Origin: Brachionus plicatilis
Lineage: Eukaryota; Rotifera; Eurotatoria; Ploima; Brachionidae
DNA: 64,000 nt
Reading direction: 5' to 3'
Assembly: GCA_010279815.1 (NCBI GenBank)
Contig: QEOQ01000602.1
Span: 489,120 to 553,119, forward strand
Positions 1 through 11,838 of the stretch are shown one piece after another (the first letter of the stretch is position 1; the number at the start of each line of letters is the position of its first letter). Both the position numbers and the translations under genes were made by a program. The notes below the pieces were generated by a model. The model did not search any database, was not told the origin of the DNA, and saw only the letters and a program-made list of their open reading frames with translations.

Positions 1-3000
1 CAAATTAAAAATCACCCTATTATAGTATTTCTATCTTTGTAGCACGAGATCTAAAAAGAGTTTATCGCTGCTTTATACTCGATAAGAAAAAAGTTAGAAT
101 CATTCGATTTTAGACTATTAACTTGTTTTAAATATCAACAAAAGATTTTTTTTGTAATTTACTTTGACATGCCATAAATTTTAAATACCAATTTAAAAAT
201 TCTAAATTTTGAAAATATCAGAATCGTAAAATTATTCTCTAGCTCTAAATTTTCACATTGATAAGAAAAATTTTTTATTCAAATATTCCTAAAAAATAAA
301 TAATAAATAAAAATATTTTTGAGATGGCTTTTAAATGAGATTTTTCAAACGGCTGTTTAATTAATAGAAAGAGAGCAAAGATTTTATCATTTAGGATAAA
401 ACTGTTCACGAGTAACTTTACTTATTGTCTTGTTTACAATCTTAAAATGCTTTTTTTATCCTATTATTATTGAATAAAAATGACAAATAATGCGACCTCT
501 TTTGCTTCCTGAAATAAAAATAAAATTATTTAAATTTATTAATATTTAACTGAAATAAAAATAAAAGATTTATAAAAAAAAATATTATCAGATTTTTTAT
601 AACTAGGTTTTTTTTATTAAAAAAGTTAATTTTAGTGAATTTAACTAAAAAAATTTGCATCATTATTGTTCAATAATCTATTGATAAATTGAAAGAAATA
701 TTTTGCATAATAACTTAGGTAATTTGAAGATAACATGGTACTGACATTTAATTAACTCAGAAGCTGAAAGTAAAAAAATATAAGCTCTGAATTAAAGATT
801 AAAAAAATGCAATTGCTTCTCAATCAAAATTATCTAAAATTTTGAAACAAATAGATAAAAAACAATTTTGTTATGTAATTTTCTAAAACAAAAATTATTT
901 TAACCATTTCAATTCAAGTTATTCACTTTTATCTCGAAATTTTGATTTTGGCAAAAAAGTAAACCAAAAAATTCACATTAATTTATTTTTTATGTTTACT
1001 GAAAATATGGATATTACCAAATAAAAATTTTCTAAAAAATTATATAAGGATTTTTATTTTTTAATATTAAATAAAATCACTTCAAATAGAAAGTCTTAGT
1101 TTAAAATGTATTCCAAAGATCAAGTTTTAAAAAATCACAAAGTTTACTTGGTTTAAAAAACTATTGACAATACTGTGAAATTAAGTAAAATTTATTTAAA
1201 AATTATTTTAAATCTAGGGAAGACAATAATTGGTTGCTCATGCTTCATAGAAAAAAAAAGATTTTTGTTTCATCAGATAGTTAAATCAATTTTCTTGTTG
1301 TCAAATCTATTTACTCTTAAAAAATCATTTAAAAAATAATTATAAAATATTTTAAAACTTCTTTAAAGAAAAAAATTAATCTTTCCTAGAACCAATTAAT
1401 TAGAAATATGAATTTTTTATGATTCAAATTGATTTATTTAATTAAAGAAAATTTTAATAAATTGTTAATTTTATGATAAATTGAAGAATCTCTTATTGTT
1501 TTTGATTAAATATTTTAATTATTAATTAAACTTGATTTTTTTATTGATCTTTTTGCAATCAAAAATTATTTTTTTATGAAGATAAGAATTGAACGCATAA
1601 TTTTTCTGCTTATCTATCTTTCATCGAAAAGAGTTTCGAAAATATCTGAGTGCGTAAGCATCAGAACTTACATAACACTTAAATTCTTTGATTAAAAATG
1701 AACATTGAAGTGTATGATCAAATTTTAAAGATCATTATCAGTAACAATTCATTTAAAATACTTTTCAAGCAGCAAAATTTTATGAACCGCATTTTTATCT
1801 ACAAAAGTATTCAAAAATTTTAAAGATACACATTAAAACATGACAATTAGTTATTTTTAAATGGTGACTTATTTTTAATCTAAATTTCGGATAGCATCAT
1901 TCTTAAAAAAAGAGAACCAAAAAATTATTTCCCTTAATTTTTCTAGCAAATTTTATTTATGCTTAATTTTCTATTGCTTGATAAATTGTCTATTTTTTTT
2001 TCTTGAAATTGAACAAAAATGACTTAAAATGAAAAAAGGATCAAATGAAGCAGATTTGTTTAGAAAATGCGATGACAATGAAGATGAAAGACACCACTAT
2101 AATGCAAAAAAATGACAATTTTGTGAAAAACTTAAAAGCATTTGGACAAAAAAAATTTTATTGATGCTGAAATTGGCCCATTATGGATCACGTACAGGAC
2201 TAGCTCTTGTTTACAAGCGGTAAAAAAGTTCATGATGAAAAACAAAATAATCAGTCCATTTTTTTAGGCTTTTTTTTAAAATATTTTTTATGAAAAGAAT
2301 CAATATTAATAATAAAATAAGAAATTTTAACATATTATTAGTAAAAATAAGATCATTAAAGAAGATTAGTGATAAAACCATGAATTACAGTAATTAAAAA
2401 TTAAAATGCCTTTTTTAAAGTAATATTTAATTAAAATTGTAATCTGATTATGTTGTTTAAAAATAGTTTTTGTTAATGCCATACGATTGACTTTTCCCTC
2501 AGATTTTGGCAAAAAATAAATCTATCAAAGCTTGAATAATTTTTGTAAGTTTTAAAGGCATGTTATAACAAAGGTCTAAATTTATAGGCTTTTAGTAAAA
2601 TATATATTTTTTTCGCCTTTTAAAAATAAAGATTTTTAAAAGCTTAATTTAATGCACAAATAATATTTGGCAAAAACTATTTATTGGCAAAATTTTGTGA
2701 TGGAAAGAGTTTTGAAGATCACCGCAATAAAAAATGTGAATTCAAGTAGCTAAAATAAAATAGAGAAAACATCATTAATGGGTCGAAATTTGCCTTTTTG
2801 ATGGCAAAGCCAGCCACCATTTTTGGAAGTTTTTCAGATAAAATTTTTACTTGGAAAAAAACAACAATTTTTGAATAAAATTTGGAAAAATTTACAAATC
2901 AGTCATAGAACATTTTAAAATTTGAGAAGACTTCCCTTAAAACACAATCAATGTCAAAAAAATTTTCAAATAAAAATAGATCTTACTTAAATTGTCAAGC

Positions 3001-3470
3001 TATCTATTCTAGTTTAATTTAAATTTAAAATGAAATTTTAATTAAAACTAGTTTGGATCAAGAAGTTGAGTGAAGTGTAGTTAATAATGAATCAAATCTT
3101 GTCTATTGCCTTTGGTAATAGTTGGAAAAGGTAAAAATATAAAATTTGATCACACTTAAATGCTTAAATGCACTTACATGATTAAAATTTATGTCTTTGA
3201 GAAAAAAAAATATCATAAAAAATAATTGTTTTTTTTATGTGTTGTTATAAAAAAATTGTCAACATTAAATAAAAATGTTTGAGTAGCCAAAAAAAACTTT
3301 TTTTTTTAGAAAAAAAATCTAAAAATTTATTTTAAAACAGATCTTTAAAATAAAGAGACAAAAAGCCAAGATTAATTTTTTCTTCCAGCCCATAACCAAA
3401 ATTAAACATAAGCAAATTGATATTTAAACAAAATCGATTTAATCATCATTTTTCAACTATTCTAATAAAA
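1..3470. other. AT-rich stretch with no recognised gene
   Basis: Very A+T-rich sequence with frequent stops in all frames. The only patch of higher complexity is about 2040-2220, where short open segments occur but match no family I know and lack a consistent frame. I see no RNA gene, target-site duplication or inverted repeat that I can defend here. Confidence 0.6.
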
Positions 3471-3598
3471 TTTAGACCAGCAGCACCATATCTGGTCGTT
3501 GTAACTACACAATTTACATTCTCGGTACCATCAAAAATAAAAAAAAAGTGAAAAAAATCAACCCTGACTCTCATCTCGAATGAAGCGTCTCGATCTGT

Positions 3599-5655
3599 CT
3601 ATTTGGTCCGGTATTCTAACGATTGAGGTATACCATTAACAGTTCTTGACTTAACCACACCATCTTCTTCTGTTATCACGGTTTCGACTCCATTTTCCAT
3701 TATTCTTTAAAAAATTCAATTTTTAAAAATTTTTTTAATGCCCTGAGACTAAAATTATTAATTAATAAAAATAATTAAATTTTAATTTAAATATTTTTTT
3801 CTTTTTAAGAAAAAAATTATTAATTTTAAATTTAAAAATTTATTTTCTAATTTTTGAAAAAAACAATGTTTGAGTAATTATTTCTTTATTACTTTGAGAT
3901 TACAATTTTAAAATAACCTTTTCGTCTTTTAGTAAAAAAAATCAATTTCATGACCAGTCGGTCTCTTTATCGAAAAAAAAAACTCCATTTAATTTATAAA
4001 CCAGTTGGTCTCAAAATTTATTTGAGGAGTAAAAAAATTTAAATTTGTGAGCATTTTTTTTTTAAGTTTCGTTTAGAAAAAATTTAATTGTCACAATATT
4101 TAATTAGATATTTGAAAAAGAGTAAAAAAAAATGTAAAAATTCATTGACAATCCAATAAATAAAATTCAAAAAATTAACATAGGTAAAAATAATATTAAA
4201 AGTAAGATCAAAATTAAAATTATGGATATTTTTTTATTTTTTTTCAAATATAAAATTAAATATTTCTTAACGAAACTTTAAAAAAAAATGCTCACATAAT
4301 TAAATTTTCTATTCCTCAAATAAATTTTGAGACCAACCGGTCTATAAATTAAATGGAGTTGTTTTTTCGATAAAAAATAAGACCGACTGGTCATGAAATT
4401 GTTCAGCCCCAAAAAATCATTGTTAATTTTTGGATAAAAAAAATGAAAATTTTTTTTTTAATTAAGAAAAAATTTTTATTAGCTTTGAGACTAAAATTAT
4501 TCATTATTAAAAACTATTGAAATTTATTTTAAATATTTTTCTCTAATTCTGAATAAAAACTTTTTGATTAATTTCTTTATTTCTTTGAGGAAAAAATTTT
4601 TAAAATAATCTTTTCCACTTTTTAGAAAAAAAATATCTAAATTTTTGAATGAAAAAAAATAAAATTTTTTTTTTAAATTTAGAAAAATTTTTTATTCGGC
4701 ATGAGACTAAAATTATTAAATTTTAATTTAAATATATTTTTTCTAACTTAAAAATTATTAATATATTTTGAAAAATTTTTTTTCTTACAAATCAAAATTT
4801 TTTTTCCTTTAAAAATTTTCGTAATTTCACTAATTTTTAAAATTTTTGAAAAAAAATAAAAACCAAAAACTTTTTAAAAAATATTTTTGCTGCTTTAAAA
4901 CACAAAAATTTTCAAAAAATATCAAAAAAAAATAATTACTTGGTTGTTACGAATTTTTTTCCATTAACAACACGAGTGGACTTGGAGGTGCTTTTGACCA
5001 TGTTCGAGTCTGGCTGTGGAAAACCAGAAAACGACATGATTCCATGTCCGAATTCGGGGTAGCCGAAAATGGACTGCATTAAGCTGGTTGACGGAAAATG
5101 CGGATTCAAGTGATGCGCATGGTGATGGTGATGGTTGTGGATATGATGATGTGGATCGCGAGTTGAATGTGAAGTCCTGTGCCGCTTGTTTTGGTAGTTG
5201 GACGCGTCGCGGTTTGCCTGGCGGCGAAATCCGCGATGCGGTCCGAACAACGACGCCTCGTCGAACAAATCGAATATGTTGCTGGTGCCGAAAAACTCCT
5301 CGAATATTTCCTGCGGTGAGCGGAAGGTGAAGCCGCGCGCGCCGAACGGAAACGAGTCAAACGGGTCAAAGTCGAACTCGCGCCGCTGCGAGCGCCTCGA
5401 GGACTGGCCGGCCGAGGCCGGGCCGCGCTCCAGCCCCTCGCGGCCGTGCCGGTCGTACATCTCCCGCTTGCTCTTGTCCGACAGCACTTCATACGCCTCC
5501 GATATCTCCTTGAACTTGACCTCGGCCTCTTGCTGGCCCGACGGGTTTTTGTCCGGGTGCCATTTGAGCGCCAGCTTTCGGTACGCTTTTTTTATTTCCT
5601 GTTCAGTGGCCGTTCTCTTGAGCTCCAATATTTCATAGTAACATCTAGGGCTCAT
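3599..5655 (-). CDS. DNAJB6-like: DNAJB6/DNAJB2-type J-domain co-chaperone, two exons
   Basis: Exon 1 is 5655-4940 and exon 2 is 3704-3599, joined across a 1235-bp GT-AG phase-2 intron, giving 273 residues. Residues 5-70 are a J domain with the HPD motif at 33-35 that stimulates Hsp70 ATPase. Residues 92-145 are Phe/Gly-rich, as in class B J-proteins, and residues 168-182 are a His-rich run. Read without splicing, the protein stops just after GKKFVTTK. With the downstream exon it continues [15 protein letters not shown] and KSRTVNG, which matches the conserved C-terminus of animal DNAJB6 (ENGQ...EEDG...NGV). Known family role: holding aggregation-prone clients for Hsp70 in cytosol and nucleus. 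The exon is far richer in G+C than everything around it, consistent with a conserved, highly expressed host gene. The J domain is certain; the terminal exon rests on homology and splice-phase agreement. Confidence 0.9.
3705..4939 (-). other. Intron of the DNAJB6-like gene
   Basis: The donor reads AA|GTAATT at 4939-4938 and the acceptor TTTTTAAAG|A ends at 3705. The phase (2) is compatible with both exons. It is 1.2 kb, unusually long beside the 50-bp introns of the WD40 genes, and about 450 bp of it is a foldback element. The remainder (3705-3943 and 4401-4939) is A/T-run sequence with nothing recognisable. Confidence 0.75.
3944..4400. mobile_element. Foldback MITE inside the DNAJB6-like intron
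   Basis: The outermost 20 bp, AATTTCATGACCAGTCGGTC at 3944-3963, is matched exactly in inverted orientation at 4381-4400. Inverted similarity continues inward for about 145 bp, to roughly 4090 and 4247, with a loop of about 155 bp and no ORF. I could not fix a target-site duplication, so the superfamily is unknown. Confidence 0.8.
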
Positions 5656-7225
5656 CTCGATCTAAACAACGAACTGGGCGAATTTTTTTTATTTTAAATC
5701 AGATATTTTATTCAATAAAAATAAAAAAAAAAAAAAAATTTTTTTTCAAAACTTTATTCATTACATTCTTTTATGCTTGTGAGAGAGAAAGAGAATTTTA
5801 ATCGAGTTGAAATTTGCTTGCTAGTTTTAGATTTGTTGTGAATGCAAATTTATGAAAAATTATAGAAAAAAAAAGAAAAGAGCTTAAAGAAATAGAAAGC
5901 TTCTCTTAAGTACAACAATAACAAAGCACACATACATAAAACTCATTTTTCTCCATGGCTTGAAGTTTGTAATTATTACAATTTGGGTGCCCTTTCTCAT
6001 AAAATTAAAATAATTTAAATAGTTGCTAGTGAAATGGAAGGCGCCCTCCTCGTTTCCAATCGAGACTATGACTCTCTTGACATAAATTAAAAAAACAGCA
6101 ACAACAAATTTGTATTTGGTAGGCAAGCCATTCATTTTTGGCCTGAGTTTCCCGCGGATCATTGATCAACTCTGACTGACAAGCAGAAAATGCTAAGCTG
6201 GCCATTTTTTAAATTTTGCCTTGCTCATTTGAAAAAATTTAATCAAATTTTTTTAGACTGGACTTGATGTTTTTAATTAAATAGAACAAAAAGAGAAAGC
6301 AAAAATAAATTTTAATTGAATTGGGGTTTTTGGGCTTAAAAATAGAATAAATTAATTTGAGATCATGGAGAGCATTTTTTTTGTCGATAAAAACTAACTT
6401 AAATTGACTCGATTTTTCTAGTTAATTTTTTCAAAAATAAAGATATTGTTTGTTTTTTTTTCTTGTTTTTGAATTAAAATAAAAGCAAACTTTGCGAGCA
6501 GAGAGTTTTTAAGTCACTTTAAATTTAGTTTTTAAATTGAATTTTTTTTAAATTTCAATTAATTGAATTCGCTGAATGAACTATTTATTTGAGAGAAAAA
6601 AAATGAGTAAACAAAATTACTTTAGAGTATTAAAGAGTATCGTTTTTTAGTTCAATAAATATCTAAAGACTATTGCATAATTTGAGACCCCAATTTTGAT
6701 GTGTGTCTTTATTTGTACAAAATTAATTAAATTGGGTTCAAAAAAGAAAATTAATCAAAATTAAGTTTTTGAATATTTAAAAAAAAGAAACAAAATTAAT
6801 AATAAAATATTATCTAAATGATAATTTATATTCATTTTTAATTTTGGCTGTTATTAAAATGATCAGTATTTTAATTACGGTTGTTAAGTTAAAATAATTT
6901 TTGATCAGTAAATAATTTTATTTTTATTGGTGGTAAAAATCAAACCAAAAAATGCTATGCTGGTTTCCCTTTTTAATTATTAAAATAGAGACACCATAAA
7001 AATCTAATCTATGACATATAATTTTATTTTTTAAAATTTAAGATAAGCTAAGTTTAATTTTGGTTTCGCTTTTATTAATAAAAGAGAAAAACGATTGATT
7101 TAAAAAACTCAAGAGGTAAATTGAAAATTACTACTACTAAATTGAAAAAAAAAGAAAGAATTTTTGATTGTAGTGACAGAAATAGTAATCAGGTGAATTA
7201 AAAATTTTTTAATGTCAATAGTAAT
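5656..7225. other. Upstream of the DNAJB6-like gene; no recognised gene
   Basis: Probably contains the promoter and 5' UTR of the minus-strand chaperone gene. A less A+T-rich patch at 5884-6180 is open for 92 codons on the minus strand, starting at 6162, but its translation matches nothing I recognise and has no splice context. The rest is A/T runs. Confidence 0.5.
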
Positions 7226-7820
7226 GGCTTATATTTTTTGTAGTAGAAAAAATTTTTTTTTATAGAAAAAATATTTTTAAATGTAGAAAAAATGAAAAAA
7301 AAATAGAAAAAAAAATTTCAAAATGTTCTCTTAAAACTTTTGCTTGAAAAAATTTGATATCATCGACTATCACTTTTTGTAATACTTCGCCCAATGGTTT
7401 GAAAAAATCATCCATGTATTGTAATAATCATACACTTAAGTATCGCCCCTGGCTTTTTTGGTGGAATAATGTCCTCGCTTTCATTGTCCGTATCATCTAG
7501 ATTGTTGGCAACTGATCGTTGAATTATTGAAGTTGATGACGAGTCAGATTCTGAATCTTGAAACATTTTTTTTATTAAGTTTTAATTATACTATTTATTT
7601 GTTAAATCTGTATCGAGCTAATGCTCCTTCAGAACCCTTTTTTCTAATAATAAAAAATTTGACAAAGTCATGGTGAGAACAAAGATAGTTATTTTTTTCT
7701 ATTAGTAAAATTATTTTTTCTATGATCAAAAATATTTTTTTTAAAGAAAACAAAATATCTTTAATAAATTCATTTTTTCTACTACGAAAAATATTTTTTC
7801 TATTAAAAAAAATATAAGCC
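7226..7820. mobile_element. Non-autonomous DNA transposon with 9-bp target duplication
   Basis: Ends GGCTTATATTTTTT / AAAATATAAGCC are inverted, and the flanks carry the perfect 9-bp repeat AATAGTAAT (7217-7225 and 7821-7829). Both subterminal regions hold several copies of a TAGTAGAAAAAAT-like motif in opposite orientations, as transposase-binding repeats would. GG termini plus a 9-bp duplication suggest a Mutator-like element. It carries a short minus-strand ORF (7408-7566) and a sequence near 7600-7640 related to the first bases after the assembly gap at 43656. Confidence 0.8.
7408..7566 (-). CDS. Short acidic/Ser-rich ORF inside the transposon
   Basis: A 52-codon reading frame starting MFQDSESDSSSTS and containing a second acidic run (DDTDNESED). 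It lies wholly inside the 595-bp element. Acidic Ser-rich stretches are common at transposase N-termini, so it may be a remnant of the parent element's coding sequence. Nothing in it is diagnostic of a family, and it may not be expressed. Confidence 0.3.
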   Translation of the reverse strand: MFQDSESDSSSTSIIQRSVANNLDDTDNESEDIIPPKKPGAILKCMIITIHG

Positions 7821-7829
7821 AATAGTAAT

Positions 7830-8440
7830 TGATATTAATTTTTACAATAAAAATTTTAAATAAAAATCAAAAATTAAATTTAAAAATTAAAATTAAAAAA
7901 ATATAATTACAACAATCGCTATGGCTTCAAATATTCCGAATAAAGGCTCGAATTAGAAGTTGATATTGAAATGGAGTCGGATTTTACTTGCTATTCAATG
8001 AAAAAGTAATTCTAATTAAATGATAATTATTGTTACTGGTCATTTATTTATTTTAATTGTTTATTATTTATTAACTTTTCAGTTTTATTTTCACGTAATG
8101 ATACTTTAATAAAAATATTGATAGTTCGATTAAAATTTAATCAAAAAAAATACTGATAATTTATCCGTTTTAATTATTATACAAAATCATTTTTTTTAAT
8201 TAAAAATTTAAAGTTAAATTAGTTTCAGATATTTTAATTTAAAAAATATATTTCTGAATTCATATATTAGATAAAATTCTCCAGGCAAACACATATCACC
8301 ATGTAAAATTAAATTTTTTTTTGTTTTGATTCTCATTATTTTGATAAAATTTTTTAAAAAACATGTATAAATAATTTTTGGTTTGAGTGAAATTTTGAAT
8401 AAAAACAAAAATAAATTTTTGATGAAATAAATTATATTAA
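7830..8440. other. AT-rich stretch, nothing recognised
   Basis: Sequence between the transposon and the first WD40 unit. A 64-codon minus-strand frame at 8214-8408 is low-complexity Ile/Lys/Phe of the kind expected by chance at this base composition. Confidence 0.5.
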
Positions 8441-9125
8441 TTAAAATTTATTTTTCTTAACCAAATAAGTAAAGTCAACAACTAAATAAAAATATCAACT
8501 CTGATCAAGAAGAGTTTACGATGTTAGTACTTTTCGCTTAATTCAAAAATTTTAGAAAAAATTTAATTAAAATCATGGTGATATAAAAATGCAGACTGGG
8601 TATTAATAAATTTTTTTATGTTTGTTTAATTCTTATAAATTCAAACAGAAAAATTAACCAGCATATTTTAATATTTTAAAAATAAATTTAAAAAATGTAT
8701 AGCTTGGGCTATGAGCATAAATGTTAAGAGGTATTTTTGAAATTACCATTATAACTGAAATGTACTGCAACTCTATTGGTAAAAACTATAAATTGTTGTG
8801 TAACTTTACTTTACTAAGATGATCGATGACAGAATTTAAAAAATTCTAATCAACTTTTCAATTAGAAGAAAACTTATTTAATTTTTAATCTTTTAAAATA
8901 AGAATTTAAAGAGGAAATAAATTTTTAAACAATTTCAAAAAATTGCATTTTATCAAATCTTCAATTTTAAAACAGGATCTTATTCAAAAATTATGATGAA
9001 AACTAAATTTGAACAAAATTATCAAAATTATAAGCCTAACTATTTAATTTTTTTAAGATGCTTAGTAATCTAAATAAATGTAGTTTAACTCACAAATTTT
9101 TAAATTAAATAGAATCTTCTACCAA
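8440..9125 (+). promoter_or_regulatory. Upstream region of WD40 gene U1
   Basis: From about 8500 the sequence matches the upstream regions of the other four units, strongest in the last 250 bp before the ATG (for example the run around 'ataagcctaactattta' and the leader ending 'tcttctaccaa'). U1 lacks the GC-richer block that U2-U5 carry 350-390 bp before their start codons. No TATA box can be singled out in this composition. Confidence 0.5.
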
Positions 9126-10819
9126 ATGAGAGCAAATTTTATTATCTTTTATCAAATTTTTTCAATCTTGACCTTCAATAGTTATTGTGAAGTAGGAAAG
9201 ATCCTTTTAGGACATTCAAGAAAAGAAAAGCCACTTGAAGCATTAAACAAAGGTGATTTATCAAGTGGATTAGATGATCGTACAATTAATATTGGGAATA
9301 CAAAAAATGGAATTATAAAAATGACCTTGGAAAATAATTTAGTTTCGGTTCACCATCTTGAAGTGCTAAAAAATGGCGACTTAGCAAGTTCTTCTAAAGA
9401 TGGAACAATTAAAATTTGGGATCCAAATGATGGAAGCGTTAAATTCACTCTAAATGAACACTCTAAGGGGATTTTGTGTCTTGCAGTTTTAAAAAATGGT
9501 GTTTTAGCAAGTGCATCTTTTGATAGTACAATTATAATTTGGAATACAAATGATGGAAGCGTTAAATTCACTCTAAATGAACATTCTGAGGGGATTTTGT
9601 GTCTTGCAGTTTTAAAAAACGGTGACTTAACAAGTGGGTCTATTGATGGAAAAATTAAAATTTGGAATACAATTGATGGACAATTAAAAAAGACTTTTAT
9701 TCCTGACTCAGGCTGGGTTTGGTCACTAGCAATACTTCAAAATGGTGATTTGGCAAGTGGATCAGGCGATAAAACAATTAAAATTTTGAATGCAAATGAT
9801 GGAAGCTTAAAAATGAAATTAAATGTTAGTTCTGCATGGGCTCAGTCTCTTGAAGTGCTCAAAAATGGCGACTTGGCAAGTGGATTTGGTGATAATACAA
9901 TTAAAATTTGGGATACAATTAATGGAAATTTAAAAATGAATATAAATGTAGGTTCTGAATTGGCTCAGTCCCTTACAGTGCTCAAAACACTCAAAAATGG
10001 TGACTTGGTAAGTGCAAATTATAATACAATTAAAATTTGGAATACAAATGATGGAAGCTTAAAAAAGACCATAACAGACCCAGTTAAAACAAGATATATT
10101 AAAACATTTGCAGTACTTTATAATGGTGATTTGGCTGTCGGATATGATGATGGTTTGATTAGAATTTTGAATATAAATTTAATTTTTGGAGGTACAGAGA
10201 ACAAGGCAAAGACAAAATCTGATACTCAAGATAATGAAGAAAAGTCTAACTCATCTTATTCCAAGGAATCAGAGAGCATCATTGAAGGCGACAAAGGATG
10301 TAATTTTAATGATTTTTTAGTCAATAAAGACGATTGCAAAGGTAATCTTAGGTAGAAATTAATAAAAAGTAAAATAAAGTTGTACAAAAAGGATATTTTA
10401 ATTGCAATGATAATAAAGTAAAAAAAATGCAGTGTCCTGATAAAAAGCTATTTGATGAAAAGTCTAAAACGTGTAAAGAATTTAAAGATGTAATTTGTGG
10501 GAATCGTTCTCTCAGTAATGAGGAAAAAGATGAAAAAGATTTGTGTAGCTCAAGACTAAACGGCTCTTATCCCAATATTGAGAATGGTTGTGCTGAATTT
10601 TTTATGTGTGAAAATTCAAAAACAGTCAAGAAAAGCAATTGTCCCAATGGACTCAAGTTTAATGTGATTTCTATAAAATGTGATTATGAAAAGAACATTC
10701 CACCACCTTGCGGCACCAAAATTGTCTTTAAGCATGCACATAAAACAGAATTTAACTTCGTTATCTTGTTAAGTCTAATAACGTTTATTATATGTCTCAT
10801 TACCAGTCTTATAGTCTAA
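9126..10819 (+). CDS. Secreted/membrane WD40 + tandem CBM14 protein, copy U1
   Basis: Join 9126-10341 and 10392-10819, 547 residues. An N-terminal signal peptide (hydrophobic residues 5-17, Cys21) is followed by eight WD40 repeats to about residue 350, a Ser/Glu/Asp-rich linker, two six-cysteine CBM14 (chitin-binding type 2) domains and a membrane helix from about 525. Splicing is needed: read through, the frame stops at 10355, whereas removing the intron restores GYFNCND with the third cysteine of the first CBM14. Relative to the sisters, a base change makes GTC TAA near 10818 where they read GTC TTA, so the last dozen or so residues are missing. The hydrophobic stretch left (about 22 residues) could still span a membrane. 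Repeats 3-6 are nearly identical to U4. The architecture is read directly; surface location is inference. Confidence 0.88.
10342..10391 (+). other. 50-bp phase-1 intron in U1
   Basis: GTAATC...ACAAAAAG. Splicing joins AAA G|GA TAT and restores C-x5-C spacing (CKGYFNC), the CBM14 hallmark. The same intron is at 34461-34509 in U3 and 47663-47712 in U4; U2 and U5 lack it. Confidence 0.85.
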
Positions 10820-11333
10820 ATTTGCCTTATAGTGTCTTAACTTCTCAAAATCAAATTTAATAACATTATTTTTTTAATATTTTATTACAAAAAATAATTT
10901 TAAGTCAAAAATAAAAAAAAAATTATTTGGAAAAGATCTTGGCAAGTTCACTTTTTTATTCATGTTATCAAGCAAAACAAAAATGTATATTTTAAGTATA
11001 AAAGAAAGATATTTTTTTGTATATTATTTGTATATTTTTTGACTAAAATACCTAGAGAATAAATACAGAATATCTAAATATTATGCTAATTTTATACAAT
11101 TTATTCAAAAACTATTTAGTTTGTAAAAGAAATTATAAGTTATTCTAATCAGTTTCTAAGTCTTTTCTTGTTTCTCCACTTACAGAATTTTTTAATAAAT
11201 TTTTTTTTGAGTTTTGAATCATTCTAATTATAATATATGTTAAATCTTTGCTTGAAAATCTTGTATCCTTCTCTTTTACCATACCTTAAAAAAATTGAGT
11301 TTATGCAGCAATAAAAAAAAATTTTAAACTTAC
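10820..11333. other. Downstream region of U1; degenerate exon-like segment
   Basis: Contains the 3' flank of U1 (matching its sisters to about 10965). On the minus strand, 11302-11147 follows a possible acceptor and is open for about 45 codons (starting MVKEKD) to a TAG, but its frame does not follow from the exon at 11487-11334 as I read the splice sites. It could be a last exon with an annotation problem or chance. Confidence 0.35.
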
Positions 11334-11487
11334 AAAAAGCGGCATTAATTTTTTATAGAAATCTCCATCGTAGATGTCCTCTATTAAATTTGCATTAATT
11401 GTGTCCGAAGCCTTAATGGGCAGAATTTTTTTGGTGAATAGACGTCTTATTTGATCTTCCACGGGAATATAATAAAATGTACTGAAC
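11334..11487 (-). CDS. Exon of a transposase-like gene (IYDG motif)
   Basis: A 51-codon exon flanked by a good acceptor (TTTTTAG| at 11488) and donor (|GTAAGT from 11333). Its translation contains YYIPVEDQIRRLF and LIEDIYDGDFYKKL, a pattern I associate with the N-terminal part of metazoan CACTA/EnSpm-like transposase-domain proteins. It splices in phase after the upstream exon ending RRKSVL. Downstream, the next acceptor leads quickly to a stop, so the gene is probably broken. The preceding exon's end survives after WD40 copies U2-U4, so this fragment belonged to the duplicated unit. Confidence 0.5.
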
Positions 11488-11555
11488 CTAAAAATAATTC
11501 TTTCAAATATCTTTTTATTTAATTAAAATTTAAAAGTTTTAATTCGTTTTTAGAC

Positions 11556-11686
11556 CAGAGTTGTTTAAAAGTCAATGGTGTCAAGTCAAGTCCAATCCGA
11601 ACTTTTTTTTAAATTCTCTTTCAAAAGAGTATATAAATTTCTTGATATGAAGCCTGATCTAGCAAATTTAAACTTAAAAAACTCTG
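11556..11686. mobile_element. Short hAT-type MITE in the intron
   Basis: Ends CAGAGTTGTTTAAAAGTC and AAAAAACTCTG are inverted. Flanks TTTTAGAC and ATTTAGAC are an 8-bp duplication with one mismatch. It belongs to the window's CAGAGTTG family and lies within the intron 11488-11837. Confidence 0.7.
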
Positions 11687-11838
11687 ATTTAGACTAGAAA
11701 CTTTAATTGAAAGATAGAAAAATATTCATTAATTTTTTTAAAAAGAATTCAAGTAATGTATTTTTTAAATTATTAAAAATTCAATACAATTAGAATATCT
11801 TGAATTTTTTTTAAGTAAATGCAATATTTAAACTTACA

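Noticed and set aside
5088..5697. Plus-strand and alternative-frame ORFs across the DNAJB6-like exon
   Set aside because: GC-rich coding exons leave long open shadows; only the J-domain frame has homology.
5884..6162. 92-codon minus-strand ORF between the chaperone gene and the first transposon
   Set aside because: No recognisable motif, no splice context and no conservation visible in the window.
8214..8408. Lys/Ile/Phe-rich short ORFs in AT-rich DNA (also 54034-54273 and 56003-56227)
   Set aside because: Expected by chance at this base composition; no motif and often antisense to transposon sequence.
9350..9571. Minus-strand ORFs of about 73-80 codons opposite each WD40 gene
   Set aside because: They are antisense shadows of the WD40 repeats and recur only because the repeats do.
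10355..10427. U1, U3 and U4 as pairs of separate genes (WD40 gene plus a small CBM14 gene)
   Set aside because: A 49-50 bp intron with consensus ends joins them in phase and restores the missing CBM14 cysteine; U2 and U5 are single frames.
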